DNA of 64,000 nucleotides. Origin: Candidatus Thiobius zoothamnicola (lineage in GTDB: Bacteria; Pseudomonadota; Gammaproteobacteria; Chromatiales; Chromatiaceae). The translations under genes and the position numbers were made by a program. Within the stretch, counting starts at the first letter, position 1. The number at the start of each line of letters is the position of its first letter. The notes beneath the pieces were generated by a model. It did no database searches and was not told the origin of the DNA. It worked only from the letters and a program-made list of their open reading frames with translations. Location: contig JAPQLC010000003.1 in NCBI GenBank assembly GCA_030826945.1, positions 62,001 to 126,000 on the forward strand, read 5' to 3'. Below are positions 8,911 to 19,447 of the stretch, piece by piece.

Positions 8911-9216
8911 GGACTTACCAAGCATAATGGATTAAAATCCTTCCGCAAAGCGTTGTGATTGACTTCATGACTTGAAGAATGCTTGAACACCAGTCATTGA
9001 ATGACTTCCCCAACTATCTCCAAACAACCCACGTCTCTCCTCAAAACCTCCTTGATTTGCTGTTGGATCAATGAGTTATCAACAGCATTCTGCGAATTAC
9101 AACGCAGTCCACTTACCTTTCCCTTGTCAACCGGCCATGACTCCCGACGAAATCCCACATCATTTACAATGCATGCCCACCCCAAACCATGTTGAATACA
9201 CCTGATCAAACCATCC

Positions 9217-12200
9217 ATGTTTTCCCCACTTAATCCCTCATTAAACGCCACATCGACCCATTGGGGAAGCTGTCATGGCGCAGCCCTCAGCCTCACGCTC
9301 TCGCGCATCGCCACACAACACCAAGGGCCATTACTCCTCATCACACCGGATGTGCAAAGCGCCATTCACTTCATGGATGAACTGCACTTTTTTCTCGGCG
9401 CATCCACACTGCCCATCGTGTTATTCCCGGATTGGGAAACCCTGCCTTACGACATTTTCTCCCCGCTGCCGGAATTGATTTCGCAACGCCTGTTAACCCT
9501 GCATCAATTGCGCGCCTTGCAACAAGGCATTGTGATCGCACCTGTCGCCACATTGATGCAACGTATTCTGCCCACTGAATTTTTAGATACACACAGTCTG
9601 GTATTAACCAAAGGGCAAAACATCGATTTCGACCGATTTCGCCGCAATCTCGAACAAGCGGGTTACCGGGTCGTCTCTCAGGTCATGAGTCATGGCGAAT
9701 TCGCCGTGCGCGGTTCTTTAATTGACCTGTTTCCGATGGGTAGCGATACACCGTTACGCATTGATTTATTCGACGACGAAGTGGACTCCATCCGCACCTT
9801 TGATGCCGAAACCCAACGCACTATCGACAAAATCGACCATATCGCCCTGCTGCCCGCGCGTGAATTTCCCATGGATAAAACCGCCATCAGCCGTTTCCGC
9901 TCCGCCTGGCGGGAGTATTTCTCGGGCGATCCGCAACGCAGTTTGATCTACCGCGACATCAGTGAAAACCAACTGCCTGGTGGCATCGAATACTATCTCC
10001 CCTTATTTTTCACGCAAACCGCCACTTTATTCGACTATCTGCCAAACAACACTCTGGTTGCTCATTCGCACCGCTTAATCCAACAGGCGGAAACCTTCTT
10101 TCATCAAGTCAATGAACGTTATGAACAACGCCGTCATGACGTGGAGCGCCCGCTACTGGCACCAACAACGCTATATCTTTCCGCCAAGCAACTCACTCAA
10201 CAGATTGAGCGCTTTACCCAAATTCAACACCAACCTGAACCATCAAGCGCTGGCGAGAACTGTGACCACCAGCCGCTGCCACCACTCAATCTACAAGCAA
10301 AGGCGACCGATCCAGCCGCCGGATTACGCACTTTTATCCATCAAGCCTCTCAGCAAACACTGCTGGTGGCGGAAACCACCGGACGCCGTGAGGCACTGAT
10401 CGAAACGCTGGGCAATTTAAAACTCAAACCAGATATCGTTGACGGCTGGCAAGCATTCCTGGAGCAAAACAACCCGCTTTGCATCACCACCGCTCCTCTG
10501 GAACAAGGATTATGGCTCAACCAACCCGCCATCGCCGTCATACCGGAAACATTACTACTCGGCGAACGCGTCAAACAACGCCGCCAACGCAAAAGCGCGG
10601 ACGCCGACCAGATCGTGCGCAACCTGACGGAATTGCAAACCGGATCGCCCGTCGTGCATGAAGAACACGGCGTTGGCCGCTACCTTAGCCTGCAAACCCT
10701 CGAAATCGGCGGCATGGTGACGGAATTTCTTACCCTTGAATACGCCAGGCAGGACAAACTCTACGTGCCGGTTTCCTCTCTGCACCTCATTAGCCGCTAC
10801 ACGGGCGCATCACCGGAAAATGCCCCCTTGCATCGCCTGGGCAGCGACCAATGGGAAAAAGCCAAACGCAAAGCGGCGCAACGCGCCCACGATGTCGCCG
10901 CCGAACTCTTGGATATCTACGCCAGACGGGAAGCCCAACAAGGCTATGCACTACCCGGGCCAGATCAGGATTACCGTCGATTCGCCGCTGAATTTGCATT
11001 TGAAGAGACCCCTGATCAGGCCAACGCCATCGCCGCCATTATTCAGGACATGACCTCGCCGCGCCCCATGGATCGGGTGATCTGTGGGGATGTCGGGTTC
11101 GGCAAAACAGAAGTCGCCATGCGCGCCGCCTTTATCGCCGCGAATCATGGCCGACAAGTGGCCGTGCTGGTTCCCACCACCCTGCTGGCCCAACAACACT
11201 ACCAAAACTTCGCTGACCGCTTTGCCGATTGGCCAATCAAAGTCGCTGGCCTGTCCCGCTTCCGTTCTCCCAAAGAAGTGACCACTATCACCCGCAAACT
11301 GGCCGATGGTGATATGGATATCGTCGTCGGCACCCATAAACTGCTCAACCAGCACATCAAATTCAAGGATCTGGGGCTGGTGATCATTGATGAAGAACAC
11401 CGTTTTGGCGTACGCCATAAAGAGCGCCTGAAAGCCATGCGCGCCGAAGTGGATATCCTCACGTTGACCGCCACACCGATTCCACGCACCCTCAACATGG
11501 CCATGTCCGGCATGCGCGACCTCTCCATTATCGCCACCCCGCCGGCAGCCCGCCACCCCATCAAAACCTTTGTCAGCCAATGGAACGACGCGCAAATCGC
11601 CGAAGCCTGCCAGCGTGAAATCAGCCGTGGTGGACAAATCTATCTGCTGCACAATGAAGTCTCTACCATTGAAAAAACCACGCAACAGATTCGTCAATTA
11701 GTTCCACACGCCCGGGTTGAGTTCGCCCATGGCCAAATGCGGGAACGCGAGTTAGAGCGCATCATGCGTGACTTCTATCACCAGCGTTTCAACATTCTGG
11801 TCTGCACCACCATTATCGAAAGTGGAATCGACGTGCCCAGCGCCAACACCATCATCATCAACCGTGCTGACAAACTCGGGCTAGCCCAACTCCACCAGTT
11901 GAGGGGTCGGGTGGGCCGCTCGCACCACCGCGCCTATGCCTATCTGATCACTCCACCGCCCAAAGCCATCACACAAGACGCCCGCAAACGGCTGGAAGCC
12001 ATCGAATCACTGGAAGATCTCGGAGCTGGCTTCACGCTGGCGACCCACGACCTGGAGATCCGTGGTGCTGGCGAACTGCTCGGGGACGAACAAAGCGGCC
12101 AGATCCATGAAATCGGCTTCACCCTCTATACCGAAATGCTCGAACAAGCCGTGCAATCCATCAAACAAGGCGAACAACCACAACTTGATCGACCCCTTGA

Positions 12201-12636
12201 TCATGGCGCGGAAATTGACCTGCACATCCCCGCCCGACTACCAGACGATTACCTGCCTGACGTGCACATACGCCTGATCCAATACAAACGGATCGCCTCC
12301 GCTGAATCCGTAGAAGCGCTCAAGGAGCTGAAAGTGGAAATGATCGACCGGTTTGGTCTGCTGCCAGAACCCGCAACTCACCTGTTCGATATCACCGAAC
12401 TCAAACTCAAAATAAGTCATTTAGGCATTCGCAAGATTGAAGCCGGGCCGCACAACGGACGTATTTTATTTGACAACCAACCTCAAATAGACCCGGCCAA
12501 ACTGATCCAACTCATCCAAACAAAACCACAAACCTTCAAACTGGAAGGAGGCGACAAATTGAAGTTCCAAATGGATATGCCAGAACCGACAACCCGCATC
12601 CAGAAAATCACCGAACTGCTGCAGCAAATCATCTGA
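9217..12636 (+). CDS. mfd: Transcription-repair coupling factor Mfd
   Basis: ATP-driven translocase that removes stalled RNA polymerase and recruits UvrA. The 1139 residues match full-length Mfd. The N-terminal UvrB-homology module carries WETLPYD near residue 73. A CarD-type RNA-polymerase-interacting domain with HEEHGVGRY lies near 475-490. The RecG-like translocase has Walker A GDVGFGKTE (about 625) and the DEEH box in IIDEEHRFG (about 723), followed by GRVGRSHHRAY and a TRCF C-terminal domain. The start is the first ATG of the frame and fits the usual N terminus; no strong ribosome-binding site is visible. Confidence 0.97.
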   Translation: MFSPLNPSLNATSTHWGSCHGAALSLTLSRIATQHQGPLLLITPDVQSAIHFMDELHFFLGASTLPIVLFPDWETLPYDIFSPLPELISQRLLTLHQLRALQQGIVIAPVATLMQRILPTEFLDTHSLVLTKGQNIDFDRFRRNLEQAGYRVVSQVMSHGEFAVRGSLIDLFPMGSDTPLRIDLFDDEVDSIRTFDAETQRTIDKIDHIALLPAREFPMDKTAISRFRSAWREYFSGDPQRSLIYRDISENQLPGGIEYYLPLFFTQTATLFDYLPNNTLVAHSHRLIQQAETFFHQVNERYEQRRHDVERPLLAPTTLYLSAKQLTQQIERFTQIQHQPEPSSAGENCDHQPLPPLNLQAKATDPAAGLRTFIHQASQQTLLVAETTGRREALIETLGNLKLKPDIVDGWQAFLEQNNPLCITTAPLEQGLWLNQPAIAVIPETLLLGERVKQRRQRKSADADQIVRNLTELQTGSPVVHEEHGVGRYLSLQTLEIGGMVTEFLTLEYARQDKLYVPVSSLHLISRYTGASPENAPLHRLGSDQWEKAKRKAAQRAHDVAAELLDIYARREAQQGYALPGPDQDYRRFAAEFAFEETPDQANAIAAIIQDMTSPRPMDRVICGDVGFGKTEVAMRAAFIAANHGRQVAVLVPTTLLAQQHYQNFADRFADWPIKVAGLSRFRSPKEVTTITRKLADGDMDIVVGTHKLLNQHIKFKDLGLVIIDEEHRFGVRHKERLKAMRAEVDILTLTATPIPRTLNMAMSGMRDLSIIATPPAARHPIKTFVSQWNDAQIAEACQREISRGGQIYLLHNEVSTIEKTTQQIRQLVPHARVEFAHGQMRERELERIMRDFYHQRFNILVCTTIIESGIDVPSANTIIINRADKLGLAQLHQLRGRVGRSHHRAYAYLITPPPKAITQDARKRLEAIESLEDLGAGFTLATHDLEIRGAGELLGDEQSGQIHEIGFTLYTEMLEQAVQSIKQGEQPQLDRPLDHGAEIDLHIPARLPDDYLPDVHIRLIQYKRIASAESVEALKELKVEMIDRFGLLPEPATHLFDITELKLKISHLGIRKIEAGPHNGRILFDNQPQIDPAKLIQLIQTKPQTFKLEGGDKLKFQMDMPEPTTRIQKITELLQQII

Positions 12637-12782
12637 CAAACACCGAAAGCGTTAGGACTTATTACACATCTGCATTCAGTGCGGGAAATTTGAACTCCAC
12701 TGATAACGGAAACAGATGATAGAATGCGAAGCTATTGACCGAAAGATGCCAAACGAATTTTGGCTGATACACAAGCAAAAGG

Positions 12783-14123
12783 ATGGCCAACCCCGCAAAA
12801 TGGCGAAAAACCACAATGACCGGCCAACAAACAAACGGCATCAACACAACCCAGCAACAAAATAATAAACTCGCCATCATCGGATTAGGCTATGTCGGTC
12901 TGCCACTCGCGGTCGAATTTGGCAAAAAGAGGCCGACCATTGGCTTCGACATCAACGCTAATCGCATTGCTGAATTAAAAAACGGCCAGGATCACACCCT
13001 GGAAGTCGCACCAGACGAATTGCAACAAGCAAGCCATCTGACCTACACGGATCAACTGGATGAACTGCGCGACGCCAACGTCTTCATCGTCACGGTGCCC
13101 ACGCCAATTGATGCGCACAAACGCCCCGACTTGACACCGTTGATCAAGGCCAGCGAAAACCTGGGCAAAATCATCAAGCGCGGCGATATTGTAATCTACG
13201 AATCCACCGTCTATCCCGGCGCGACTGAAGAGGAATGCATCCCGGTCATTGAACGGATATCTGGCCTGACCTACAACCAAGACTTTTATGCGGGCTACTC
13301 GCCGGAGCGGATCAATCCGGGCGACAAGGAGCATCGCGTCACCACGATCAAAAAAGTGACTTCCGGATCAACGCCTGAAGTAGCTGATTTCGTCGATAAT
13401 CTGTACCAGACGATTATCACCGCAGGGACGCATAAGGCGGAAAGCATCCAGGTTGCCGAAGCCGCCAAAGTGATTGAAAACACTCAGCGTGATTTAAATA
13501 TCGCCTTGATGAACGAACTGGCGATTATCTTCAATCGTATGGGTATTGATACCGAAGCGGTTTTACGCGCCGCTGGCACCAAATGGAACTTTCTACCCTT
13601 CCGCCCCGGCTTGGTCGGCGGGCACTGCATCGGCGTGGATCCGTATTACCTGACCCACAAGGCGCAATCACTCGGCTACCAACCGGAAGTGATCCTGGCG
13701 GGTCGGCGCATCAATGATGGCATGGGAGCCTATGTAGTCTCCCAACTAGTCAAGGCAATGGTCAAAAAACGCATCCAGGTCGAAGGTGCCAAAGTACTGG
13801 TGATGGGGCTGGCGTTCAAGGAAAACTGCCCCGACCTGCGCAATACGCGCGTGGCGGACATACTGGATGAACTGAACGAATACCATATCCAGGCGGATGT
13901 GTATGATCCCTGGGTATCGGCTGAAGAGGCGCAACGGGAATATGAGGTGACGCCTGTGCCGGAGCCAGCGGCAAATCATTATGATGCCATTATATTAGCG
14001 GTGGATCATCAACAGTTTCGAGAGATGGGGGCTTTAGCTATGCGTAAATTCGGCAAGTTAAATCATGTTTTTTATGATCTGAAGTCGGTGTTTTCTGCTA
14101 ATGAATCGGATCTGCGTTTGTAA
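12783..14123 (+). CDS. tviB: UDP-N-acetyl-hexosamine 6-dehydrogenase (TviB/WbpA-like)
   Basis: NAD-dependent two-step oxidation of a UDP-HexNAc to its uronic acid for polysaccharide synthesis. The N-terminal Rossmann fold has [14 protein letters not shown] (about 33-46), the catalytic cysteine is in [12 protein letters not shown] (about Cys282), and the C-terminal UDP-binding domain has [14 protein letters not shown]. The overall pattern is closer to TviB-type UDP-GlcNAc/GalNAc dehydrogenases than to UDP-glucose dehydrogenase. The 446-residue frame may begin 11 codons later (ATG at 12816). It opens the large surface-glycan locus. Confidence 0.88.
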   Translation: MANPAKWRKTTMTGQQTNGINTTQQQNNKLAIIGLGYVGLPLAVEFGKKRPTIGFDINANRIAELKNGQDHTLEVAPDELQQASHLTYTDQLDELRDANVFIVTVPTPIDAHKRPDLTPLIKASENLGKIIKRGDIVIYESTVYPGATEEECIPVIERISGLTYNQDFYAGYSPERINPGDKEHRVTTIKKVTSGSTPEVADFVDNLYQTIITAGTHKAESIQVAEAAKVIENTQRDLNIALMNELAIIFNRMGIDTEAVLRAAGTKWNFLPFRPGLVGGHCIGVDPYYLTHKAQSLGYQPEVILAGRRINDGMGAYVVSQLVKAMVKKRIQVEGAKVLVMGLAFKENCPDLRNTRVADILDELNEYHIQADVYDPWVSAEEAQREYEVTPVPEPAANHYDAIILAVDHQQFREMGALAMRKFGKLNHVFYDLKSVFSANESDLRL

Positions 14124-14126
14124 AAG

Positions 14127-15014
14127 ATGAATCCCCACCCTCCAAACAATCGCAAAGGCATCATTCTGGCTGGCGGCAGTGGTACGCGCCTGTACCCGTT
14201 AACGAAAGCAGTTAGCAAACAACTGATGCCGGTATATGACAAGCCCATGATTTATTACCCGCTCAGTGTGTTGATGTTGGCGGGTATTCGCGATATTTTG
14301 GTCATCACGACACCGGAAGATGCCAGCCAGTTCCAACACCTGTTAACGGATGGATCGCAATGGGGCATCCATATTGAATACGCCGTCCAACCCAAACCGG
14401 AAGGCTTGGCGCAAGCTTTTTTGATTGGCGAACATTTTATCAGTAATGCCTATTCAGCATTGATTTTGGGCGACAACATTTATTACGGGGAAGGACTGGT
14501 GCAACGCCTGCGCTCTGCCGCCGCACAGGAACAGGGCGCGACGGTTTTTGCCTATCATGTGCAGGATCCGGAACAGTACGGCGTGGTTGAGTTCGACCAG
14601 TCTGGCAAGGCGCTGAGTATCAAAGAAAAACCGGCTGAACCGCGCTCCAACTATGCGGTGACAGGCTTGTATTTTTATGACCAACAGGTTGTGGACAAGG
14701 CAAAAGCCGTGCGTCCCTCACATCGGGGCGAACTGGAAATCACCAGTATCAACCAAATGTACCTTGAGCAAGGCCAGTTACAGGTTGAAATGCTTCGGCG
14801 TGGAATGGCCTGGTTGGATACAGGTACGCATAACTCATTACTGGATGCAGCCAACTATATCCGGGTGATTGAAGAGCGGCAGGGCTTGAAAATTGCTTGC
14901 CCAGAAGAAATTGCCTGGCGCATGGGCTATATTGGTACGGAACAATTATTGGCATTGGCGGCGCCACTCAAAAAGAGTGGTTATGGTCACTACCTTGCTG
15001 ATCTGGTCACCTGA
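14127..15014 (+). CDS. rfbA: Glucose-1-phosphate thymidylyltransferase RmlA
   Basis: Makes dTDP-glucose from glucose-1-phosphate and dTTP, first step to dTDP-L-rhamnose. The 295 residues carry [13 protein letters not shown] (about 15-27), [17 protein letters not shown], the metal-binding GDNIYYG and the C-terminal [10 protein letters not shown]. Length is exactly that of the family. It is first of a contiguous rmlACDB set (gaps of 3 bp, then 4-bp overlaps). Confidence 0.97.
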   Translation: MNPHPPNNRKGIILAGGSGTRLYPLTKAVSKQLMPVYDKPMIYYPLSVLMLAGIRDILVITTPEDASQFQHLLTDGSQWGIHIEYAVQPKPEGLAQAFLIGEHFISNAYSALILGDNIYYGEGLVQRLRSAAAQEQGATVFAYHVQDPEQYGVVEFDQSGKALSIKEKPAEPRSNYAVTGLYFYDQQVVDKAKAVRPSHRGELEITSINQMYLEQGQLQVEMLRRGMAWLDTGTHNSLLDAANYIRVIEERQGLKIACPEEIAWRMGYIGTEQLLALAAPLKKSGYGHYLADLVT

Positions 15015-15017
15015 CTT

Positions 15018-15566
15018 ATGAAAGTTGTTCCCACTACCCTGCCGGATGTGCTCATCATCGAACCGGATGTATTTGGCGATGAGCGCGGATTCTTTATGGA
15101 AAGCTGGCATCAGCGCAAATTTGCCCAGCTTGGCTTAACCATGAACTTTGTTCAAGACAATCACAGCCGTTCATGCCGGGGTATTCTACGTGGTCTGCAC
15201 TACCAGACAAAAAAACCGCAAGGCAAACTGGTGCGTGTTACCCAAGGCGCGGTGTTTGATGTTGCAGTAGACCTGCGGCGTAGCTCGCCAACATTTGGCC
15301 AATGGACAGGTACGGAACTTTCCGACAAAAACCACCACCTGCTCTGGGTGCCCGAAGGCTTCGCGCATGGTTTTTATGTCATCAGTGAATTCGCTGATTT
15401 TCAATACCAATGCACCGATTTTTACACGCCGGAACATGAACACAGCATCCGTTGGGATGACCCTACCCTGAGTATCGAATGGCCTTTGATGAATGGCGTT
15501 GCGCCTCAAATTTCTGCTAAAGATGCCAATGGCAGGTTACTGGCAGATGCGGAGACCTTTGCATGA
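15018..15566 (+). CDS. rfbC: dTDP-4-dehydrorhamnose 3,5-epimerase RmlC
   Basis: Cupin-fold epimerase of the rhamnose pathway. The 182-residue protein shows DERGFFMESW, the conserved RGLHYQ with the catalytic His, DVAVDLRRSSPTFG and the VPEGFAHGFYV strand. It is located between rfbA and rfbD with a 4-bp overlap to rfbD, so function and pathway are well supported. A second, diverged RmlC-like gene lies at 21047. Confidence 0.97.
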   Translation: MKVVPTTLPDVLIIEPDVFGDERGFFMESWHQRKFAQLGLTMNFVQDNHSRSCRGILRGLHYQTKKPQGKLVRVTQGAVFDVAVDLRRSSPTFGQWTGTELSDKNHHLLWVPEGFAHGFYVISEFADFQYQCTDFYTPEHEHSIRWDDPTLSIEWPLMNGVAPQISAKDANGRLLADAETFA

Positions 15567-16450
15567 AGGTATTGGTTACAGGTGCGCAGGGCCAGCTTGG
15601 CTATGAGTTGCAGCGCCATTATCCTGAACAGCTCAATCTTATTGCAACCGACCAGGATACACTGGATATCACCGATGCTGCTCAAATTAAGGCGGCTTTT
15701 GACCGGCATCAACCGGATGCGGTGATCAATGCGGCAGCCTATACCGCCGTGGATAAAGCCGAAAGCGACCAAGCAGCCGCATGGGCGCTGAATGCGGCCG
15801 CGCCGCGCCTGTTAGCGCAGGTATGCCAGCAACAAAAGCGCCGTTTGATCCAGATTTCAACCGATTTTGTGTTTGATGGGCGACAAAGCACGCCCTACCT
15901 GCCGGACGCTTTGTGCAAACCGCTCAGCGAATACGGCAAGAGCAAATACGCGGGTGAACAGGCGGTGCGGGAGCATTTGCCGGATGCACTGATTATCCGC
16001 ACCTCCTGGTTGCACTCGGCACACGGCGGCAACTTTGTCAAAAGCATGTTGCGACTGATGCGCGAGCGCGGGCAACTCGGCATTGTGTATGACCAAGTTG
16101 GCTCACCCACATGGGCACATACACTGGCCCACTGCATCTGGGTGTTATTGGAAAAGAATGCACAGGGTATTTGTCACTGTACTGATAATGGCGTCGCCAG
16201 TTGGTATGATTTTGCACTTGCGGTCCAGCAAATCGCTTTGTCACTCGGCCTGCTGGAAAAGGCTACCCCGATAAAACCGATTCGCAGCAGCGCCTATCCG
16301 ACACCGGCGCAACGTCCGGCCTACAGCGTCATGGACAAGGCTGCGACTGAGACATGGCTGGGTGCCAGCCTGCCACACTGGAGAGACAGTTTGCATAACA
16401 TGCTGGCCGAATTGAAGCCGATGGAAAACCCCGAACCAACCCCATCATGA
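15563..16450 (+). CDS. rfbD: dTDP-4-dehydrorhamnose reductase RmlD
   Basis: Final NAD(P)H-dependent step giving dTDP-L-rhamnose. The 295 residues have the Rossmann motif GAQGQLG (7-13), AAYTAVDKAE, STDFVFDG and the catalytic YGKSKYAGE (Y-x3-K). It overlaps rfbC and rfbB by 4 bases each, pointing to translational coupling through the operon. Confidence 0.97.
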   Translation: MKVLVTGAQGQLGYELQRHYPEQLNLIATDQDTLDITDAAQIKAAFDRHQPDAVINAAAYTAVDKAESDQAAAWALNAAAPRLLAQVCQQQKRRLIQISTDFVFDGRQSTPYLPDALCKPLSEYGKSKYAGEQAVREHLPDALIIRTSWLHSAHGGNFVKSMLRLMRERGQLGIVYDQVGSPTWAHTLAHCIWVLLEKNAQGICHCTDNGVASWYDFALAVQQIALSLGLLEKATPIKPIRSSAYPTPAQRPAYSVMDKAATETWLGASLPHWRDSLHNMLAELKPMENPEPTPS

Positions 16451-17505
16451 CTTATCAAGCTCAAAATTTACTGGTGACTGGCGGCGCAGGCTTTATTGGC
16501 ACAAACTTTGTGCATTACTGGCTCAAAAAGTACCCGAATACGTCAATGACAGTGCTGGATGCGCTGACGTATGCAGGGCGGCGCGAGAATCTGGACAACC
16601 TGCAAGGCCAATCCAATTTCCGCTTCATACAAGGCGATATTCTAGACCAGGCACTGGTGGAAAATCTGTTGCGCGAACACAATATCGAAACCATTGTGCA
16701 TTTTGCTGCCGAATCCCATGTAGACCGTTCGATCTATGGCCCGGATGCCTTTTTGAGAACCAACATTGAGGGCACACATAACCTGTTAAAAGCCGCGAAA
16801 AAGATTTGGCTGGACGAAAAAACGGATGACAGACACCGCTTCCATCATGTCTCCACGGATGAAGTGTATGGCACCCTGGAACAAGGTGATCCAGCCTTCT
16901 CAGAAACCACGCCCTACGCGCCAAATTCACCCTATGCCGCCAGCAAGGCGGCCTCAGATCACATTGTCCGTGCCTACCAGCATACCTATGGCCTGAACAC
17001 CACAACCAGCAATTGCTCCAATAACTATGGCCCCTACCAATACCCGGAAAAACTGATCCCACTGGCGATTTCCAATCTGACCCAGGGCAAGGCTGTGCCT
17101 GTCTATGGCGACGGGCAACAAATCCGTGACTGGTTGTATGTGGATGACCACAATCGCGGCATTGATTTGATTATTCGTAACGGCCGCATTGGCGAGACCT
17201 ACAACATCGGTGGCAACAATGAGCAAACGAACCTGAATCTGATTCACATCCTATGTGATTTGCTGGATCATCGCCTCCCGGACTCGCCGCATGTGCCGCA
17301 CCGACAATGGATTACCTACGTGACAGATAGGCCGGGCCATGACCGACGTTATGCGATTGATAACCGCAAGATATGTCATGAACTGGGGTATGGGCCAGCA
17401 GAGACTTTTGCATCCGGGCTGGAGAAGACAGTGGAATGGTACTTAACCCATACGGAATTCTGGCAGGCGGGTAACATCCATTTATTTGGATCGTACCCAT
17501 CTTGA
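16447..17505 (+). CDS. rfbB: dTDP-glucose 4,6-dehydratase RmlB
   Basis: Second pathway step, converting dTDP-glucose to the 4-keto-6-deoxy sugar. The 352-residue extended SDR has GGAGFIGTNFV (about 12-22), HFAAESHVDRS, STDEVYGTL, the catalytic YAASKAASD and NCSNNYGPYQ. The rml order here is A-C-D-B. After it there is an 83-bp gap before the ABC transporter, and no strong terminator is visible. Confidence 0.97.
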   Translation: MTYQAQNLLVTGGAGFIGTNFVHYWLKKYPNTSMTVLDALTYAGRRENLDNLQGQSNFRFIQGDILDQALVENLLREHNIETIVHFAAESHVDRSIYGPDAFLRTNIEGTHNLLKAAKKIWLDEKTDDRHRFHHVSTDEVYGTLEQGDPAFSETTPYAPNSPYAASKAASDHIVRAYQHTYGLNTTTSNCSNNYGPYQYPEKLIPLAISNLTQGKAVPVYGDGQQIRDWLYVDDHNRGIDLIIRNGRIGETYNIGGNNEQTNLNLIHILCDLLDHRLPDSPHVPHRQWITYVTDRPGHDRRYAIDNRKICHELGYGPAETFASGLEKTVEWYLTHTEFWQAGNIHLFGSYPS

Positions 17506-17588
17506 GATTTGGTGAATAATAAACGCGAAAGGTGGGATATGCTTACTGATTAAAATTGGCTTTCCCACCCTGTATTGATCTTTTCCCT

Positions 17589-19364
17589 ATGCAACCCCAA
17601 CAAAAAACTAACCTCTGGCGCGATATTTTCACACTCTGGAAATACCTGGGCAAACGCCGCCGTACGCAATTCGGCTTGTTATTAGCCCTTATGCTGATAG
17701 CTGTGTTTGCCGAAGTCATCAGTATCGGGGCAGTGATTCCTTTTATAACAGCCTTAACCTCGCCAGAAACATTATTTGAATCCACAGCACTTGCCCCTGT
17801 ATGGGGTTATCTAAATATCAACCAACCCGAACAACTCTTATTACCATTAACACTAGGTTTTATCGCTGCCGCACTGTTTGCTGCCACTGTACGCATCATG
17901 CTGCTATGGGCTAATGCAAGAATGACCGTAGCGATGGGTACCCAACTGCGCAGTGATCTCTATACAAGGGTGCTGTATCAATCCTATGAATACCATGTTT
18001 CACACAATAGCAGTGACTTAATCAGCTTAGCGACGGAAAAAGTTGGAGCGGCAATCGGTAGTGCTATTATGCAACTACTGCTACTAATCAGCGCGCTAGT
18101 GCTCAGTTTAGGTATTATCCTCACCCTGTTATGGATAAACTTTATCGTCGCCATTACAACCTTTGTTGTACTTGGCGGAGGCTATGTGTTGGCGGGCTAC
18201 CTAGTCAAAAAGCAAATCCAGCATAACAGCAGCGTAATCTCCGTACTACAACCACAGGCCGTGAAATGTATCCAGGAAGGCATTGGTGGCATACGTGATG
18301 TGATCATGGATAGCAGCCAACCTGTTTTCAGCCGTCTGTACACCAACATCATCTATCGCCTGCAACTGGCTATCACGAAAAATGCGTTTCTGGGGGGGGT
18401 GCCCAAGCCGGTGCTGGAATTGGTCGGAATCTCAATGATCGCCCTGCTCGCGTATTGGCTGCAAAACCAGACAGAAGGTGCTCAAGCACTCCCCATACTC
18501 GGCGCATTGGCACTGGGCGCGCAACGCCTGCTGCCCAGTCTGCAACAAATCTATTTTTCCTGGTCCAGCATGAACGGCAATCAGGCCGTGATTCAGGACG
18601 TGGCGCAACGTTTTCGCAAGCCGATGCCAATTGCACGCCATTACCCGGCAAGCCAAACCACCTTGCCGTTTCGTGAGCATATCGACCTGCAACATCTCAG
18701 CTTTGCCTACGCAAAAAACACAGCCCTCGTACTCAGTGACATCAACCTCAGAATACCCAAAGGGTCCCGTGTGGGCTTTATCGGCGAAACCGGTAGCGGC
18801 AAAAGCACCTTGTTGGATATCACTATGGGTCTGTTGCGCCCCACCTCGGGCCAGTTGGTGATTGATGGTCAGACGATAGACGACAAAAGCATCAAACAAT
18901 GGCAGGCCAATATCGCGCATGTGCCACAAGCGATTTTCTTATCGGATGCCTCGCTGGCGGAAAATATTGCGTTTGGTGTGCCTATTGAACAGATTAATCA
19001 TGCTCAAGTTCGCTTAGCGGCTCAACAAGCGCAAATTGCAGACTATATTGAAACCCTGCCGCAAGGCTACCAAACCCATGTCGGCGAACGCGGTGTGCGC
19101 CTGTCCGGCGGGCAACGCCAACGTATTGGCATTGCACGTGCATTTTACAAGCAGGCCAAAGTGATTGTATTTGATGAGGCGACCAGCGCATTGGACAATG
19201 AGACGGAGGCCAGTGTGATCGCCACAATTGAATCTCTAAGTAAAGAATTGACTGTGTTGATTATTGCGCATCGGTTGAGCACGCTGAGGAATTGTAGTGT
19301 GGTTTATCGGTTGGATAAGGGAAAAATTATTGAAGCGGAAAAATTTAGTGCTATTAAGCCATAA
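17589..19364 (+). CDS. ABC exporter, fused membrane and ATPase domains (PglK/MsbA-like glycan flippase)
   Basis: A half-transporter of 591 residues with about six membrane helices in the first 300 residues and a C-terminal ATPase: Walker A GETGSGKST, signature LSGGQRQR, Walker B VIVFDEATSALD and a switch His in IIAHRLS. In a locus full of glycan genes it most likely flips a lipid-linked oligosaccharide, as PglK does; no Wzx flippase was seen in the window. I prefer the ATG at 17589 to a TTG 11 codons upstream. A run of eight Gs at 18392-18399 lies inside the frame, which is intact. Confidence 0.82.
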   Translation: MQPQQKTNLWRDIFTLWKYLGKRRRTQFGLLLALMLIAVFAEVISIGAVIPFITALTSPETLFESTALAPVWGYLNINQPEQLLLPLTLGFIAAALFAATVRIMLLWANARMTVAMGTQLRSDLYTRVLYQSYEYHVSHNSSDLISLATEKVGAAIGSAIMQLLLLISALVLSLGIILTLLWINFIVAITTFVVLGGGYVLAGYLVKKQIQHNSSVISVLQPQAVKCIQEGIGGIRDVIMDSSQPVFSRLYTNIIYRLQLAITKNAFLGGVPKPVLELVGISMIALLAYWLQNQTEGAQALPILGALALGAQRLLPSLQQIYFSWSSMNGNQAVIQDVAQRFRKPMPIARHYPASQTTLPFREHIDLQHLSFAYAKNTALVLSDINLRIPKGSRVGFIGETGSGKSTLLDITMGLLRPTSGQLVIDGQTIDDKSIKQWQANIAHVPQAIFLSDASLAENIAFGVPIEQINHAQVRLAAQQAQIADYIETLPQGYQTHVGERGVRLSGGQRQRIGIARAFYKQAKVIVFDEATSALDNETEASVIATIESLSKELTVLIIAHRLSTLRNCSVVYRLDKGKIIEAEKFSAIKP

Positions 19365-19375
19365 CGGTATATATC

Positions 19376-19405
19376 TTGACAAACACCAGCCTTGTCCAAT
19401 ATGAA
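19376..19405 (+). promoter_or_regulatory. Candidate promoter upstream of the CDP-hexose genes
   Basis: A perfect -35 TTGACA (19376-19381) is followed after 18 bp by TATGAA (19400-19405). It lies 43 bp before the rfbF remnant and could start a separate transcript for the rfbF-rfbG-epimerase-methyltransferase set. Confidence 0.42.
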
Positions 19406-19447
19406 AAGGATTTCTTAATTGGAAAATACTACATCGGGTATTAACAC

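Larger units (their letters stand above)
8786..9216. other. Intergenic region between divergent soxX and mfd
   Basis: About 430 bp without a convincing gene. It holds the sox promoter candidate and inverted repeats near soxX. The mfd-proximal half contains only short overlapping frames on both strands with no recognisable product, so I call no gene there. Confidence 0.6.

Noticed and set aside
8994..9251. Overlapping small frames on both strands upstream of mfd
   Set aside because: No recognisable product, poor start signals, and they overlap each other and the mfd start.
10951..11697. 248-codon open frame antisense to mfd
   Set aside because: It lies wholly inside the highly conserved translocase domain of mfd and has no family features; it is a by-product of codon bias.
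12637..12782. JUMPstart/ops antitermination element before the glycan locus
   Set aside because: No GGCGGTAG core was found here or before the other glycan genes.
16625..17062. 145-codon frame antisense to rfbB
   Set aside because: It is within conserved rfbB sequence and its composition is low-complexity Trp/Cys/Arg-rich, unlike a real protein.
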